Of a DNA stretch of 64,000 bases, positions 26,134 to 35,585 are shown piece after piece. The notes under the pieces are model-generated. The model saw only the letters and a list, made by a program, of their open reading frames with translations. It was not told the origin of the DNA and did no database searches. The stretch's first letter is position 1, and each line of letters opens with the position of its first letter. The stretch is from Pedobacter caeni (GTDB lineage Bacteria; Bacteroidota; Bacteroidia; Sphingobacteriales; Sphingobacteriaceae): the NCBI RefSeq assembly GCF_900129215.1, contig NZ_FQUQ01000004.1, positions 620,001 through 684,000 on the forward strand, read 5' to 3'. A program made the translations under genes and the position numbers.

Positions 26134-29100
26134 TTAAAAGGTAAATGAAAGTCCAAACAATGCTTTTCTTGGTGTTGGGTAAACTCCTCTGTCTATACCG
26201 ATACTATTACCCCCGGCATTTCCTCCTTCAGGATCAAGGCCTTTATACTTGGTAAAAGTGAAAAAATCATCCAGGGAGAAATACAGCCGTACATTCTGAA
26301 CACTGATCTTATTGGTGAAAGAATTTGGAAGGGTATAGCCAAGTTGCAATTGACGGATTTTGGCGAATGAACCATCGAATACCATCATATCACTGTTATA
26401 TGATTTTGCATCTGCACCTGCAGAAAAGAAAGTATTTGTACTTCCATCACCGTTCCATCTGTCTTTAAAGAAGAAATCAGGTTTATTGGCAGTACGACGG
26501 TCATTACGAACAAAGCCCATCAATACATCATTTCCCTGCGAGCCTTGTAGAAAGGCTAAAAAATCAAAACCTTTGTAGCTCATAGTGATTCTTGCACCAT
26601 AGGTGAAGTCAGGAAAAGCATTTCCTATATTGGTTTGATCAGTCGGACCGATTGAACCATCTTTGTTGACATCTACGAATCTTGGATCGCCCGGTTTTGG
26701 CGCATATCCGGTCAGCTTATTGTCTGAGATGTATTTATCGATCTCTGCCTGGTTTTGAAATATACCATCGGTTTTATACCCATAGAAATACCAAAGTGGC
26801 AGGTCTTTCTCAAAACGGGTAGCAGACCAGCCCGTACCTACTCCGGCTCCCGTAATGATCGGATAAAGTGGATTGGTTTTAGTCACTTTATTATCAAGTG
26901 CACTCAGATTCAATGCAATCTCATATTTGAATGCCCTTTCGTTTCCGTTGTTATAAGCCAGCTCAAATTCCCAGCCTTTATTGACTACATTTCCGCTGTT
27001 GACATCATTCAATCCATTTCCTGCAATATAAGGTGCCGCCCCATTGGTGATCAGGTCTTTGGTGGTTTTCTTAAAGTAATCGGCAGTAAAGGTCACTCTG
27101 CTGTTGAACAGGCTCAGGTCAAGACCAAAATCAAGCTGCTCGCTGGTTTCCCAGGTGAGGAATGCGTTCAGTAAATTTGTAGGGGAGGCTCCGAGTATAA
27201 AATTCCCATCCGCATCGGTATATTTCTGTCCCTGGCCAACAAAACTCTGCCAGGAGCCGATTGGCACATTAGATAAACTACCATTCTGTCCCCAGCTACC
27301 CCTTAATTTTGCATAATTCACCACTTTGGATACACCAGATGTAAAGAAATCTTCCTTAGACATTACCCAGCCTGCGGATACGGAAGGGAATGTTCCCCAA
27401 CGCCTGTCGGCCGGAAAAAGTGAAGATCCATCATATCTCAATGTCGCAGCAAACAGGTATTTATCTTTGTAATCATACATTAAACGTCCATAGTACGATT
27501 GTAAGGTACTTGCATCATATCTTCCTGTAAAAGTCGATAGTTTCTCTTTTGCTTCAAGAACATATTCAGGGTAGGCCCATTTATCCTCATTTCTAAAAAT
27601 ACCTGAATAAGAACCTTCAATGTTATTGTACATTCTTTTGATGGCAGAAGTACCTGCCAATGCGCTAAAATTATGGTCCCCTATTTTTTTACTGTAGGTG
27701 ATGTAATTTTCCCATTGCCAGTTGAAATAGTTGCGCTGGTAATCTGATCCGTTGGCAATTGGTGTTGTTTTCTCGCTGGAATACCAGGAAGTAGGATTCC
27801 AGGCATGATTTCTAACGAATGCGGCATCAATACCAAAACGGGTGGTAAACTTAAGTCCGGCAATTGGTTCAACATCAGCAAAGACATTACCTACCAGTTT
27901 ATTTTGGTTCGTTCTGGAATTGGTCGTTGCAATCATGGCCAGCGGGTTGCCATACTCCCCCTGAACATAAGGGGAAATGCCATAATAGTTCCCGTTTCCA
28001 TCTCTTACCAGTGGAAAATTACTGGCCAATGCATTCTTCACATGTGTAGGTAGCGCTCCTGTATAGGTAACCGGCGTAAGTGGGTCATAAGCCAGCATAC
28101 TTCCTACAACAGAGCCGTACTCTGTGTTTTCTGAAATCCCACGGTTCGTGAAATTGGAATAAGAAAGGCGTTCACCGATGTTCAGCCATGATTTCATCTT
28201 GTGGTCTGAGTTGATGCGGATGGTCACCCTATCGAACTTGGATTTGTCGCTCCCGATAATCCCTTTTTGCGTAAAATAGTTCATCCCGATCAGGTAGGTT
28301 GATTTTTCAGAGCCACCACTAAAATTCAGGGTATGGTGTTGTAAAGGTGCGGTATCAAAAACTTCGTTTACCCAATTGGTGCCGGCTCCTACAGCCTGTG
28401 CTTCGGCAAGGCTGGGTCCGCTGAGTTTTGCTTCCGACAAATATTGCTGATACTGCAAGGGATCCATTGGCTGCACATTATTTCTGGCCGACTGTATACC
28501 GTATTGAAAAGTATAATTGATCACAGAAGAATTTGCCTTACCTGATTTTGTAGTGATGATTACCACGCCGTTGGCACCTTCTGCTCCATAAATCGCTGCG
28601 GAAGCTGCATCTTTCAGAATCTCAATATTGCTGACTTCCGAAGGATCAAGAAATTCAATCCCACCTGCACGCACTCCATCAACAATGTACAAAGGATCAG
28701 ATTTCCGGTTGGAACCAGCTCCCCTTACGCGAATGCTCATTCCCGCGCCTGGTGCACCGGAGTTCGGGATCACATTTACACCAGCAGTTCTGCCTTGTAA
28801 TGCCTGATCGATCCTGCCGGAAGAGACCGTTTTCAGGTCTTCGGCTTTAATAGAAGAAATTGCCCCGGTTACGAGACTTTTCTTTTGTGTTCCGTAACCA
28901 ATCACTACGATTTCACTAAGTGCAGTTTCATCTCCTTCCAATGCTACGTTGGCCGTGCTTCCTGATACGGTAATGATCTGGATTTTCATGCCCAACTGAC
29001 GAAATTCCAGTTTTGAGCCCGAAGTTGCAACGATGGAATACCTTCCCGCTGCGTCTGTGCTCGTTGCTTTTGAACTGCCTTGTATTGTGACGGTAACTCC

Positions 29101-29226
29101 CGGCAATGGTTGCCCATTTGCTTTCTCAGTTACCTTGCCCGTTACTGTTACTTCTTGTGCCATGGAGGCAAAGGGGGAAATAAGTAAACAGCACACGAAG
29201 AAAATAAGAGTAATACTTCTTTTCAT
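26134..29226 (-). CDS. SusC/RagA TonB-dependent transporter without STN domain
   Basis: 1030 residues. Signal peptide (about 1-24, ending SMAQ), carboxypeptidase-regulatory-like domain (about 26-105), plug (about 110-230, with PLYIVDGVRAGGIEFLDPSE and EGANGVVIITTKSGK), then barrel ending LFGLSFTF. There is no STN domain, which agrees with the lack of sigma/FecR genes and the presence of the Y_Y_Y/LuxR regulator at 29444. It transports glycan fragments captured by the SusD encoded downstream and produced by surface or secreted GH5/GH30 enzymes. A good promoter candidate lies at 29290-29322. Confidence 0.94.
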   Translation of the reverse strand: MKRSITLIFFVCCLLISPFASMAQEVTVTGKVTEKANGQPLPGVTVTIQGSSKATSTDAAGRYSIVATSGSKLEFRQLGMKIQIITVSGSTANVALEGDETALSEIVVIGYGTQKKSLVTGAISSIKAEDLKTVSSGRIDQALQGRTAGVNVIPNSGAPGAGMSIRVRGAGSNRKSDPLYIVDGVRAGGIEFLDPSEVSNIEILKDAASAAIYGAEGANGVVIITTKSGKANSSVINYTFQYGIQSARNNVQPMDPLQYQQYLSEAKLSGPSLAEAQAVGAGTNWVNEVFDTAPLQHHTLNFSGGSEKSTYLIGMNYFTQKGIIGSDKSKFDRVTIRINSDHKMKSWLNIGERLSYSNFTNRGISENTEYGSVVGSMLAYDPLTPVTYTGALPTHVKNALASNFPLVRDGNGNYYGISPYVQGEYGNPLAMIATTNSRTNQNKLVGNVFADVEPIAGLKFTTRFGIDAAFVRNHAWNPTSWYSSEKTTPIANGSDYQRNYFNWQWENYITYSKKIGDHNFSALAGTSAIKRMYNNIEGSYSGIFRNEDKWAYPEYVLEAKEKLSTFTGRYDASTLQSYYGRLMYDYKDKYLFAATLRYDGSSLFPADRRWGTFPSVSAGWVMSKEDFFTSGVSKVVNYAKLRGSWGQNGSLSNVPIGSWQSFVGQGQKYTDADGNFILGASPTNLLNAFLTWETSEQLDFGLDLSLFNSRVTFTADYFKKTTKDLITNGAAPYIAGNGLNDVNSGNVVNKGWEFELAYNNGNERAFKYEIALNLSALDNKVTKTNPLYPIITGAGVGTGWSATRFEKDLPLWYFYGYKTDGIFQNQAEIDKYISDNKLTGYAPKPGDPRFVDVNKDGSIGPTDQTNIGNAFPDFTYGARITMSYKGFDFLAFLQGSQGNDVLMGFVRNDRRTANKPDFFFKDRWNGDGSTNTFFSAGADAKSYNSDMMVFDGSFAKIRQLQLGYTLPNSFTNKISVQNVRLYFSLDDFFTFTKYKGLDPEGGNAGGNSIGIDRGVYPTPRKALFGLSFTF

Positions 29227-29289
29227 ACGATTTAATTTAGGTTAGTTAATATTTGGTTAGCTGGCCAAAGCGTATTGCAATGGCAGAAT

Positions 29290-29322
29290 CAAATCTATAT
29301 CAGGAGGGAAATATTTGTACAA
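29290..29322 (-). promoter_or_regulatory. Candidate susC promoter of the GH5/GH30 locus
   Basis: On the minus strand the -7 box is TAGATTTG (plus-strand CAAATCTA, 29290-29297), a full match to TAnnTTTG. A TTG -33 box (29320-29322) sits 22 bases away, slightly wide. The palindrome TTTGTACAAA at 29314-29323 covers the -33 box and may be an operator. Predicted leader to the start at 29226 is about 57 bases. Confidence 0.45.
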
Positions 29323-29443
29323 ACAGATAGGCCTACACCGCCACTACACAAGCCATAGAAGTCCCGGAGGGCCTGTATAAGAGCCCCTACATTACTACTA
29401 CAAACAAACATTAACTAACTGAAAACAAATAACTTAAATCAAA

Positions 29444-32365
29444 TCAACCCGTTACATCAGACCTGGAGATGGTAATTAGAAAATCATAGAGATTGGTTTC
29501 CGGCTGCAGGCGCAGTTTCTTCCTCAAACGGTAACGCCCTACCTCTACTGCTTTGATGGTAATGTTCATCAGCTGTGCAATTTCCTTGGTAGAAAGGTTC
29601 ATTTTGAGGTAAGCACTCAGCTTGAGTTCATTAGGGGTAAGATCAGGATACAGGTCTTTTAACTTATTAAAGAAATCAGCATTTACAGAATTGAAATGCA
29701 TGGAGAAATTATCCCAGTCCTGATCACTCTTTTCTACATCACGAATCAAACGGATCAGGTGCCGGAAACTTGGAGAGCTATCGTTAATATCATGGTTTTT
29801 AATCACAGTGGAGATGACATCTTTGATTTTAGCCAGCACCTTGCCCCTTTGCACCAGATGCATGGTCATGGTCGACAATTCCCTGTTTTTATAATCTACA
29901 TCAGCTTCCAGTTTTTCGTATTCCAAACGGACAATTTCCTTCTCCGAACGGTCCATTTCCAACTGGTGCAGGTAACTCAGTTTTGCCTGTTCGATGCGGT
30001 GTTTCTTTTTCTGCCATTTAAATAAGAGATAGATCAGCAAGCCAGCCAGCAGCAGATAAAAAACATACATCCAGATGCTTTGATACCAGGCTGGTAATAC
30101 TTCAAAGGAATAGGAAACCGGATCCGATTCATTGCCTACACTATTTCTTGCCTTCACCGTAAACGTATATTTTCCTGCCGGCAGATTGGTATAGTCTTTT
30201 TCTGTTTTTTGCCCCCATGGAGACCAGGTATTATCAAAACCGACCAACTGGTAGCTAAACTCGATGTTCTTCCGGTGTTCAAACAAAGTTGAGGAATATT
30301 CAAAGTGCAGGGAATTGAAAGCATTGCCTATCCTCAGACTGCCTGAGAGGTCTTGAGAAGCGATGATCGCATCATTCTTCATAAAATAACCTCCAAAGAT
30401 CACGCTGTCGGTTTTCCCGATGATGCGAATGCTCCCCATCACCAGCTGAGGTCTGGAAGTATTTTGCAGATACTTGGTATAATTGAGGTGATAAGCTCCT
30501 TTATTTGCGCCTATAAACACATTTTCAGCATTCATCACATAAATAGATTCAAAACCTCCAACTACTTTCCCATCCAGCTGAGGAAAATAATGGATAGAAA
30601 AAGGCTGGTTTTCACGAGGTTGCGTAAAGTCAAGTACACCTACTTTTTTATTGGAGACAAACCAGACATTTCCTTTAGCATCCTCCTTTAGATATTGAAT
30701 GGGCATTCCCTTTAATGCACTGTTGAGCAAAGGAAAAGGTGTAAATCTGTTTTTTATCGGATCATATTCATATACCCCATTTTCGGTAGCAATCACCACC
30801 CTGTTTTTGAGCTTAAAAACATAATTATACATAAACGAAGGAAGCCCTTGTTTGTCAGTATACACGTCTTGTTTAACGATCTTTTTATAGTCAGCAGAAA
30901 GCTCGAACCTATATACTCCATGATAAGGATGAGAGGCCCAGATGTGGTTATCGTTATCAAAAGCAATGAACCTCAAAGACTCTGTGATTCCTTCGACCTT
31001 ATCTCCATTGATAAAATTCCCATTCTGATAACTGATTTTCTGAAGGCCGAGGTAAGAGCCCGCAATAATATCCGCAGATGGGAAAACGTTGGAAACAGGC
31101 TGGAACAACCAGGTTCCGGGCACTGAATAAATCTGCCGGGCGATTTCTCCTTCAATCACTGAAAAGCCATCCTCATGCCCCATTAACAGGTGATTGTTCA
31201 GTTCGGACAGGCTCCAGACCTGCCCTTTGGTGTTTTTAACTTCTGTAAAGCTTCCTTTGGAGAGACTGAGGTCTTTAAGACCAGGTTCCACAGGTGTCAC
31301 GTAGAGGCCATTTGAAGTTCCGATATAGAGGCGGTTATTGAATCCGGCTACTGCATAACTGGTGATCTGTTTACTTTTATCAGGAAAAATATTCCTGACG
31401 GCGCTATTGATTGCGATGTAGTCAATGCCGTCATCGAGCGCCAGCCATAGATTTTTGCTCTGATCAATGATACAAGCCCTCACATTGTTATTTTGCAAAC
31501 CATCCCTATACGTATACCTCTGAACCAGTTTGCCTGCCTTATTAATGATCATTACCCCTCCTGAGGTTGTTCCTATCAGGTACTTTTCTCCTTCAATTTT
31601 CTTCGCATAATAAATCCGGTCATTATAAAAAACACCATCAAGCATTGTTTTCTTTGCAATGAGTTTTCGGTCATGCATCAGGAACAACCCATTCTTTAAG
31701 GTGGAAACCAATAAAGTATCTTTAGCATATTCCATAATTGCGGTTACCGCAGAATTGTTCAGAATCGGATCAGTGCAATAAGGCTTCCATACATTTTCTT
31801 CATAGACCATCAGGCCCTGTCCTTTGGAATGTGCAAACAACTGCCCTCTTGCTTCACCGGAAAACTCCCAGGACACCTCCGGTTTAAACACCTTTACGGC
31901 TCCATCTTTATAATGGATAATGGCTGTTGTGGTCCTGAAAACCACTTCATCATTCAGAATCGATAAATTCCAGATGTCTGCAAATTTGCGGTACTTCTCC
32001 GGAATCAGCGGTACAATGGAATGGTACTTCAACACCCCATGATCATCGGGAAAGAAATAGCCCAGTTCATCCTGTCCACCTACAAAAATCCGGTTTTTAG
32101 TATCGATCTCCACTGAACGTACAGAAGTAAAATTAGGAAGCCTGATGAGGTTCCAGAAGGATCCGTTAAAGCTGAGTAAGCCTTCATTGTTTCCAAAGTA
32201 CAAAATCCCGTTTTTATCCTGCGCAAGATCCCAGTTCTGAATTCCAGCCTTATATTGTTCATTATTATAATTCACAATCTGCGGACTCGCCATCTGATCC
32301 TGAGCCATACCAGCCCTGATAAAACAAAGAAACAAAAGTATCAACAGCAGTAAAGGTCTTCTCAT
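29444..32365 (-). CDS. Membrane sensor-regulator: beta-propeller, Y_Y_Y domain, LuxR-type HTH
   Basis: 973 residues. Signal peptide (about 1-21), a long two-component-regulator-type propeller region (about 30-690), a Y_Y_Y domain (about 700-758, with WSPWGQKTEKDYTNLPAGKY), one membrane helix (about 764-783), a coiled-coil region and a C-terminal GerE/LuxR-type helix-turn-helix (about 908-960, with LTPNELKLSAYLKMNLSTKE and ITIKAVEVGRYRLRKKL). It has no kinase, receiver or phospho-acceptor domain, so the periplasmic sensor appears to drive a DNA-binding domain directly across the membrane, as in SusR-like regulators. It precedes the SusC gene of the GH5/GH30 locus and is its likely activator. 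The start at 32365 is only about 14 bases after a terminator-like hairpin (32383-32422). Confidence 0.88.
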   Translation of the reverse strand: MRRPLLLLILLFLCFIRAGMAQDQMASPQIVNYNNEQYKAGIQNWDLAQDKNGILYFGNNEGLLSFNGSFWNLIRLPNFTSVRSVEIDTKNRIFVGGQDELGYFFPDDHGVLKYHSIVPLIPEKYRKFADIWNLSILNDEVVFRTTTAIIHYKDGAVKVFKPEVSWEFSGEARGQLFAHSKGQGLMVYEENVWKPYCTDPILNNSAVTAIMEYAKDTLLVSTLKNGLFLMHDRKLIAKKTMLDGVFYNDRIYYAKKIEGEKYLIGTTSGGVMIINKAGKLVQRYTYRDGLQNNNVRACIIDQSKNLWLALDDGIDYIAINSAVRNIFPDKSKQITSYAVAGFNNRLYIGTSNGLYVTPVEPGLKDLSLSKGSFTEVKNTKGQVWSLSELNNHLLMGHEDGFSVIEGEIARQIYSVPGTWLFQPVSNVFPSADIIAGSYLGLQKISYQNGNFINGDKVEGITESLRFIAFDNDNHIWASHPYHGVYRFELSADYKKIVKQDVYTDKQGLPSFMYNYVFKLKNRVVIATENGVYEYDPIKNRFTPFPLLNSALKGMPIQYLKEDAKGNVWFVSNKKVGVLDFTQPRENQPFSIHYFPQLDGKVVGGFESIYVMNAENVFIGANKGAYHLNYTKYLQNTSRPQLVMGSIRIIGKTDSVIFGGYFMKNDAIIASQDLSGSLRIGNAFNSLHFEYSSTLFEHRKNIEFSYQLVGFDNTWSPWGQKTEKDYTNLPAGKYTFTVKARNSVGNESDPVSYSFEVLPAWYQSIWMYVFYLLLAGLLIYLLFKWQKKKHRIEQAKLSYLHQLEMDRSEKEIVRLEYEKLEADVDYKNRELSTMTMHLVQRGKVLAKIKDVISTVIKNHDINDSSPSFRHLIRLIRDVEKSDQDWDNFSMHFNSVNADFFNKLKDLYPDLTPNELKLSAYLKMNLSTKEIAQLMNITIKAVEVGRYRLRKKLRLQPETNLYDFLITISRSDVTG

Positions 32366-32382
32366 AAATGATCGCGCAAAAA

Positions 32383-32422
32383 AAAATCCGTATAATGACT
32401 AATTAGCCAAAATACGGATTTT
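32383..32422 (-). terminator. Terminator-like hairpin directly before the regulator gene
   Basis: Perfect 11-bp arms AAAATCCGTAT (32383-32393) and ATACGGATTTT (32412-32422), followed on the minus strand by a run of nine T. It can end the transcript of the outer-membrane gene at 32617. Because it is so close to the regulator start, it could also act as an attenuator, unless the regulator promoter lies within the hairpin. Confidence 0.6.
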
Positions 32423-32616
32423 AAGGTAGATAACATGAATAAATTCAACCCCTGCCTCCTCCCCAGGCCATGCTGGAGTTGAACCGGAATTCCTGAGCAA
32501 GAATAACCTTCCTTAACCCAGAATTTCCCCAACAAAATCTTGTCTGCGAAAAGGCATAGGAAGATTTGCCCCCTTCAGGGCAAAGATTCCAGCCTTTGAA
32601 CAGACCTTATTTTGTC

Positions 32617-35550
32617 CTACATGAAACTACCATCCCCCCTACGCATAATTCCTCTGCCATTTTTGCCCTTTGCACCAGTCCATTTTTGCAATCTCATGCT
32701 CAAACGAACCATAAAATACCTGCTCAGCGCATTTGATTTAGTATCTACTACCGCATTCCCGGTATAATCCTGAGTAATGAAGTTATTCTGATTCAGTATA
32801 TCGAAAGCCTGGAAAGTAACCTTTCCCCTGCGATCGAACAATTCTTTCTCCACATACATATTGATCACCAATGGGTTACTGGACACATTGGAACTGATCC
32901 CTCTTACATAGTTTTTACTGGCACTGTAGCCAAACAAATACGTTTCCCAGAGGTAAACTCTTCCATCCAGATTCAGGGCGAGGGTATTGGTATTTCTGTT
33001 CGCATCTGCCAGGAGTGTATTCGATGATTTGGTATGGGTATAAGAGACATGCGGATTAATTTCAAACCACTCCGTTGGGTTGATCCTTGGACCGAAACGT
33101 TCCACCATGGTCAATACATTCGTATTATTTTTTAGCCCGTTTGTCATGGAGATCCCGTGGTTATAGTTTACGGATCCACTAAAAGCAAGGTTATATTTTC
33201 TGTCGTTGAGTTGTTTATTGACCGAATAGTTTGCATTTAAGTTATAAATGCCATTGGTATTCAGGTACCTGGTTTCATTGATCCTATTGGCTGGCTGATC
33301 CGGATCCTGAATCTGAACAACATTCCTGATCACCGCATTATCGGTCATAGAGGCATTCAGATTAAGGGAATAGTTCAGTCTGGAATTTGCGATATAATTG
33401 TTGTAATTCGCATTGATGCTATGTGTGAAGCTGGCCAGAAGGTCAGGATTACCAATGATTGGATTCAGCGGGCTGGATACATCTCTTACCGGCTGAAGCT
33501 GATCAAAACTAGGTTCTACGGCATTTCCGGAATAGTTCAGTTGTAATTTATGCTGTCTGGACCAGAGGTATTCAAAACGGGCGATTGGAATCAGGTTAAA
33601 ACTATTTCTGTTGGTCGTTGTTCCCAGGCTTTGCTTGGTTCCGGAAAGTACTGCCGGTACTGCTGTCAACCCCAACGAGAACCTCACTTTAGACATCCTG
33701 TCCATTCCATAACGATAATTCAGGGCAAGGCGACCTTGAGTAAAGGAATAATCGTAAATATTGCTCAGGGAATCAATGACTGCAGAATTCCCGTTTGCTC
33801 CAATATCTCTGGTAGTGGAGGTATTGTCATAGCCATTATAATTTACCTGCGCATTGAATTCCAACTGTGTATTCAAGGTTAGGGGCTCTACATAAGTCAG
33901 ACTTCCCCTGTAATTGTCCTGAAGGTTTTTACGTGCGATGATCCTGTTGATCCTGGACTGTGTGCTCTGGGTTTCCTCCACATTTTCATAGTAAGTAAAC
34001 CTGGAATCCTGAATCTGTTCTGCTTCCTGATTGTTACTATTCAGTTCCACCTGAGCAGAGATGTTTCTTCTTGGTTTCTTAAACAAATGCTGATAAAAGA
34101 CCGTTGCACCAATTTGTGGTCTTGTATTTTTATTCAGGTTATTGCTGAATTCGTCCCTGTGGTTAAATCCATCCTGAAAAATGGTATCAATTCTGGAGTT
34201 ATTGGTTGAATTGTATCTGAACGTAGGAATGATCTTCAGGAAATTACTACTGTCCAGCTCGGCCTCAATCTCCAGCCGGACATAATGGCTTTTGGTCAGG
34301 TTATCCGCAATGCTGCGCTTCACCTCATTGGTTACATTGTCTACGATTCTCGGAACGGCATTGGTATCGATGGCAGCAAAACGTCTTGCAGTACTGTTAT
34401 TGATCGAATTGACATCTGTTGTACTGAATCCGTAATTCAGGTTGACCTCTACTTTTTTACTTACTTTATCGCGGTAACTAAAGGATCCGTTTCCGTTTTG
34501 CGTTGTTCCTCCGCTTCCACCTGCAGCCCCGGAATTGTTATTGTTGTTTCCACCGCCATTTCCTCCTCTTCCACCACCGCCACCGGAATTACCTCCATTG
34601 TCTCCGCTTGGGGCCACTCCGTTAACCGTATTGTTGAATCTTCCGTTTACGCCGATCGTCTGGTTCCCATTGACCCTGGTCGCGAAAACTCCCGATTCAA
34701 AACGTTTGTTACTTCCCGCGCCTACGTTTACATTGGCCATATTTCCGACAGACTTATCTGTTCTGGTCGTGATGTTTAAAATCTTTTCCGGATCTCCGTC
34801 TTTAACCCCTGTTCTGGCTGCCTGATCGCCGTAATCATCTACCACCTGGATCTTCTCTACAATTTCTGCAGGGAGGTTTTTGATGGCATTGGCGAGGTCA
34901 CCACCCAGATATTCCTTTCCGTTCAATTTAGCCTTTGTCAGCGTTTGCCCCTGATGGGTAACTGTTCCGTCGGTCCCTACTTCCATCCCTTCCATCTTCT
35001 TCAACAGTTCATCCACGGTGGCGTTTTTCCTGACGATATAATCACTGGCCTTGTATTCTACGGTATCTGTTTTATAGGTGATTGATGGGGTACCATTAAT
35101 CACTACTTCATTCAATTGATTCTTTTCTTCCTTTAGGGTGATGGGATCCATTACAATCCTCGGAATGGCATCATTTTGTTTGTAACGAACGGGTTTAGAA
35201 GCGGTATAACCGATGCTTTGAACCAATAGTGTATACGTAGCAGATTTTACATTTTTGAAAACAAATATCCCATCTGCATTTGTGCTTGTCCTTAAGGTAT
35301 CTTTATCAGAGGTCAGGCTTACTGTTGCACCAATCACGCCTAGGTCTGTTGAATCCTTCACAATACCACTGATTTCACGGGTTGGAAGTGGTGGTGGTGG
35401 ATTTTGTCCTTTGGGTTGATCCTGTGCAAAAAGAAGGACCGAGCTAAAAATAAGGCTGAATAAAAGTGTTAATTTCTTCAAAGCGCCAGAATATCGGCTG
35501 CGATGGCCTTGCTGCAGCCGGAAAGCTGTAACCTTGTGAAAATGGTTCAT
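32617..35550 (-). CDS. TonB-receptor-like outer-membrane beta-barrel protein with Gly/Asn-rich insert
   Basis: 977 residues. Signal segment (about 25-43, ending LLFAQ), Pro-rich stretch, carboxypeptidase-regulatory-like domain (about 57-135), plug-like region (about 145-265, with KMEGMEVGTDGTVTHQGQTL and LGGDLANAIKNLPAEIVEKI), then a barrel of the OMP_b-brl_3 type. A glycine/asparagine-rich low-complexity insert lies at residues 315-355 (34486-34608), at the start of the barrel. It probably transports or anchors an unknown ligand. It follows the CBM9-like gene at 35586 by 35 bases, so the two form an operon. No SusD is present. The basic N-terminal lead may be untranslated if an internal start is used. 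Confidence 0.8.
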   Translation of the reverse strand: MNHFHKVTAFRLQQGHRSRYSGALKKLTLLFSLIFSSVLLFAQDQPKGQNPPPPLPTREISGIVKDSTDLGVIGATVSLTSDKDTLRTSTNADGIFVFKNVKSATYTLLVQSIGYTASKPVRYKQNDAIPRIVMDPITLKEEKNQLNEVVINGTPSITYKTDTVEYKASDYIVRKNATVDELLKKMEGMEVGTDGTVTHQGQTLTKAKLNGKEYLGGDLANAIKNLPAEIVEKIQVVDDYGDQAARTGVKDGDPEKILNITTRTDKSVGNMANVNVGAGSNKRFESGVFATRVNGNQTIGVNGRFNNTVNGVAPSGDNGGNSGGGGGRGGNGGGNNNNNSGAAGGSGGTTQNGNGSFSYRDKVSKKVEVNLNYGFSTTDVNSINNSTARRFAAIDTNAVPRIVDNVTNEVKRSIADNLTKSHYVRLEIEAELDSSNFLKIIPTFRYNSTNNSRIDTIFQDGFNHRDEFSNNLNKNTRPQIGATVFYQHLFKKPRRNISAQVELNSNNQEAEQIQDSRFTYYENVEETQSTQSRINRIIARKNLQDNYRGSLTYVEPLTLNTQLEFNAQVNYNGYDNTSTTRDIGANGNSAVIDSLSNIYDYSFTQGRLALNYRYGMDRMSKVRFSLGLTAVPAVLSGTKQSLGTTTNRNSFNLIPIARFEYLWSRQHKLQLNYSGNAVEPSFDQLQPVRDVSSPLNPIIGNPDLLASFTHSINANYNNYIANSRLNYSLNLNASMTDNAVIRNVVQIQDPDQPANRINETRYLNTNGIYNLNANYSVNKQLNDRKYNLAFSGSVNYNHGISMTNGLKNNTNVLTMVERFGPRINPTEWFEINPHVSYTHTKSSNTLLADANRNTNTLALNLDGRVYLWETYLFGYSASKNYVRGISSNVSSNPLVINMYVEKELFDRRGKVTFQAFDILNQNNFITQDYTGNAVVDTKSNALSRYFMVRLSMRLQKWTGAKGKNGRGIMRRGDGSFM

Positions 35551-35585
35551 TCGTGTCTATATGGTTTGGTTTGTGTGTGTCAGTT

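Noticed and set aside
29290..29440. Possible riboswitch in the leader of the SusC at 26134
   Set aside because: Only short GC-rich inverted pieces were seen; no match to a known riboswitch core could be built by eye.
34486..34608. Possible DNA-level tandem repeat or phase-variable tract
   Set aside because: Codons vary across the Gly/Asn stretch, with no regular DNA period that would allow slippage.
34285..34825. Plus-strand ORFs of 164 and 96 residues, Ser/Pro/Cys-rich
   Set aside because: Antisense to the Gly/Asn-rich insert of the barrel protein; the composition is explained by the complementary repeat codons.
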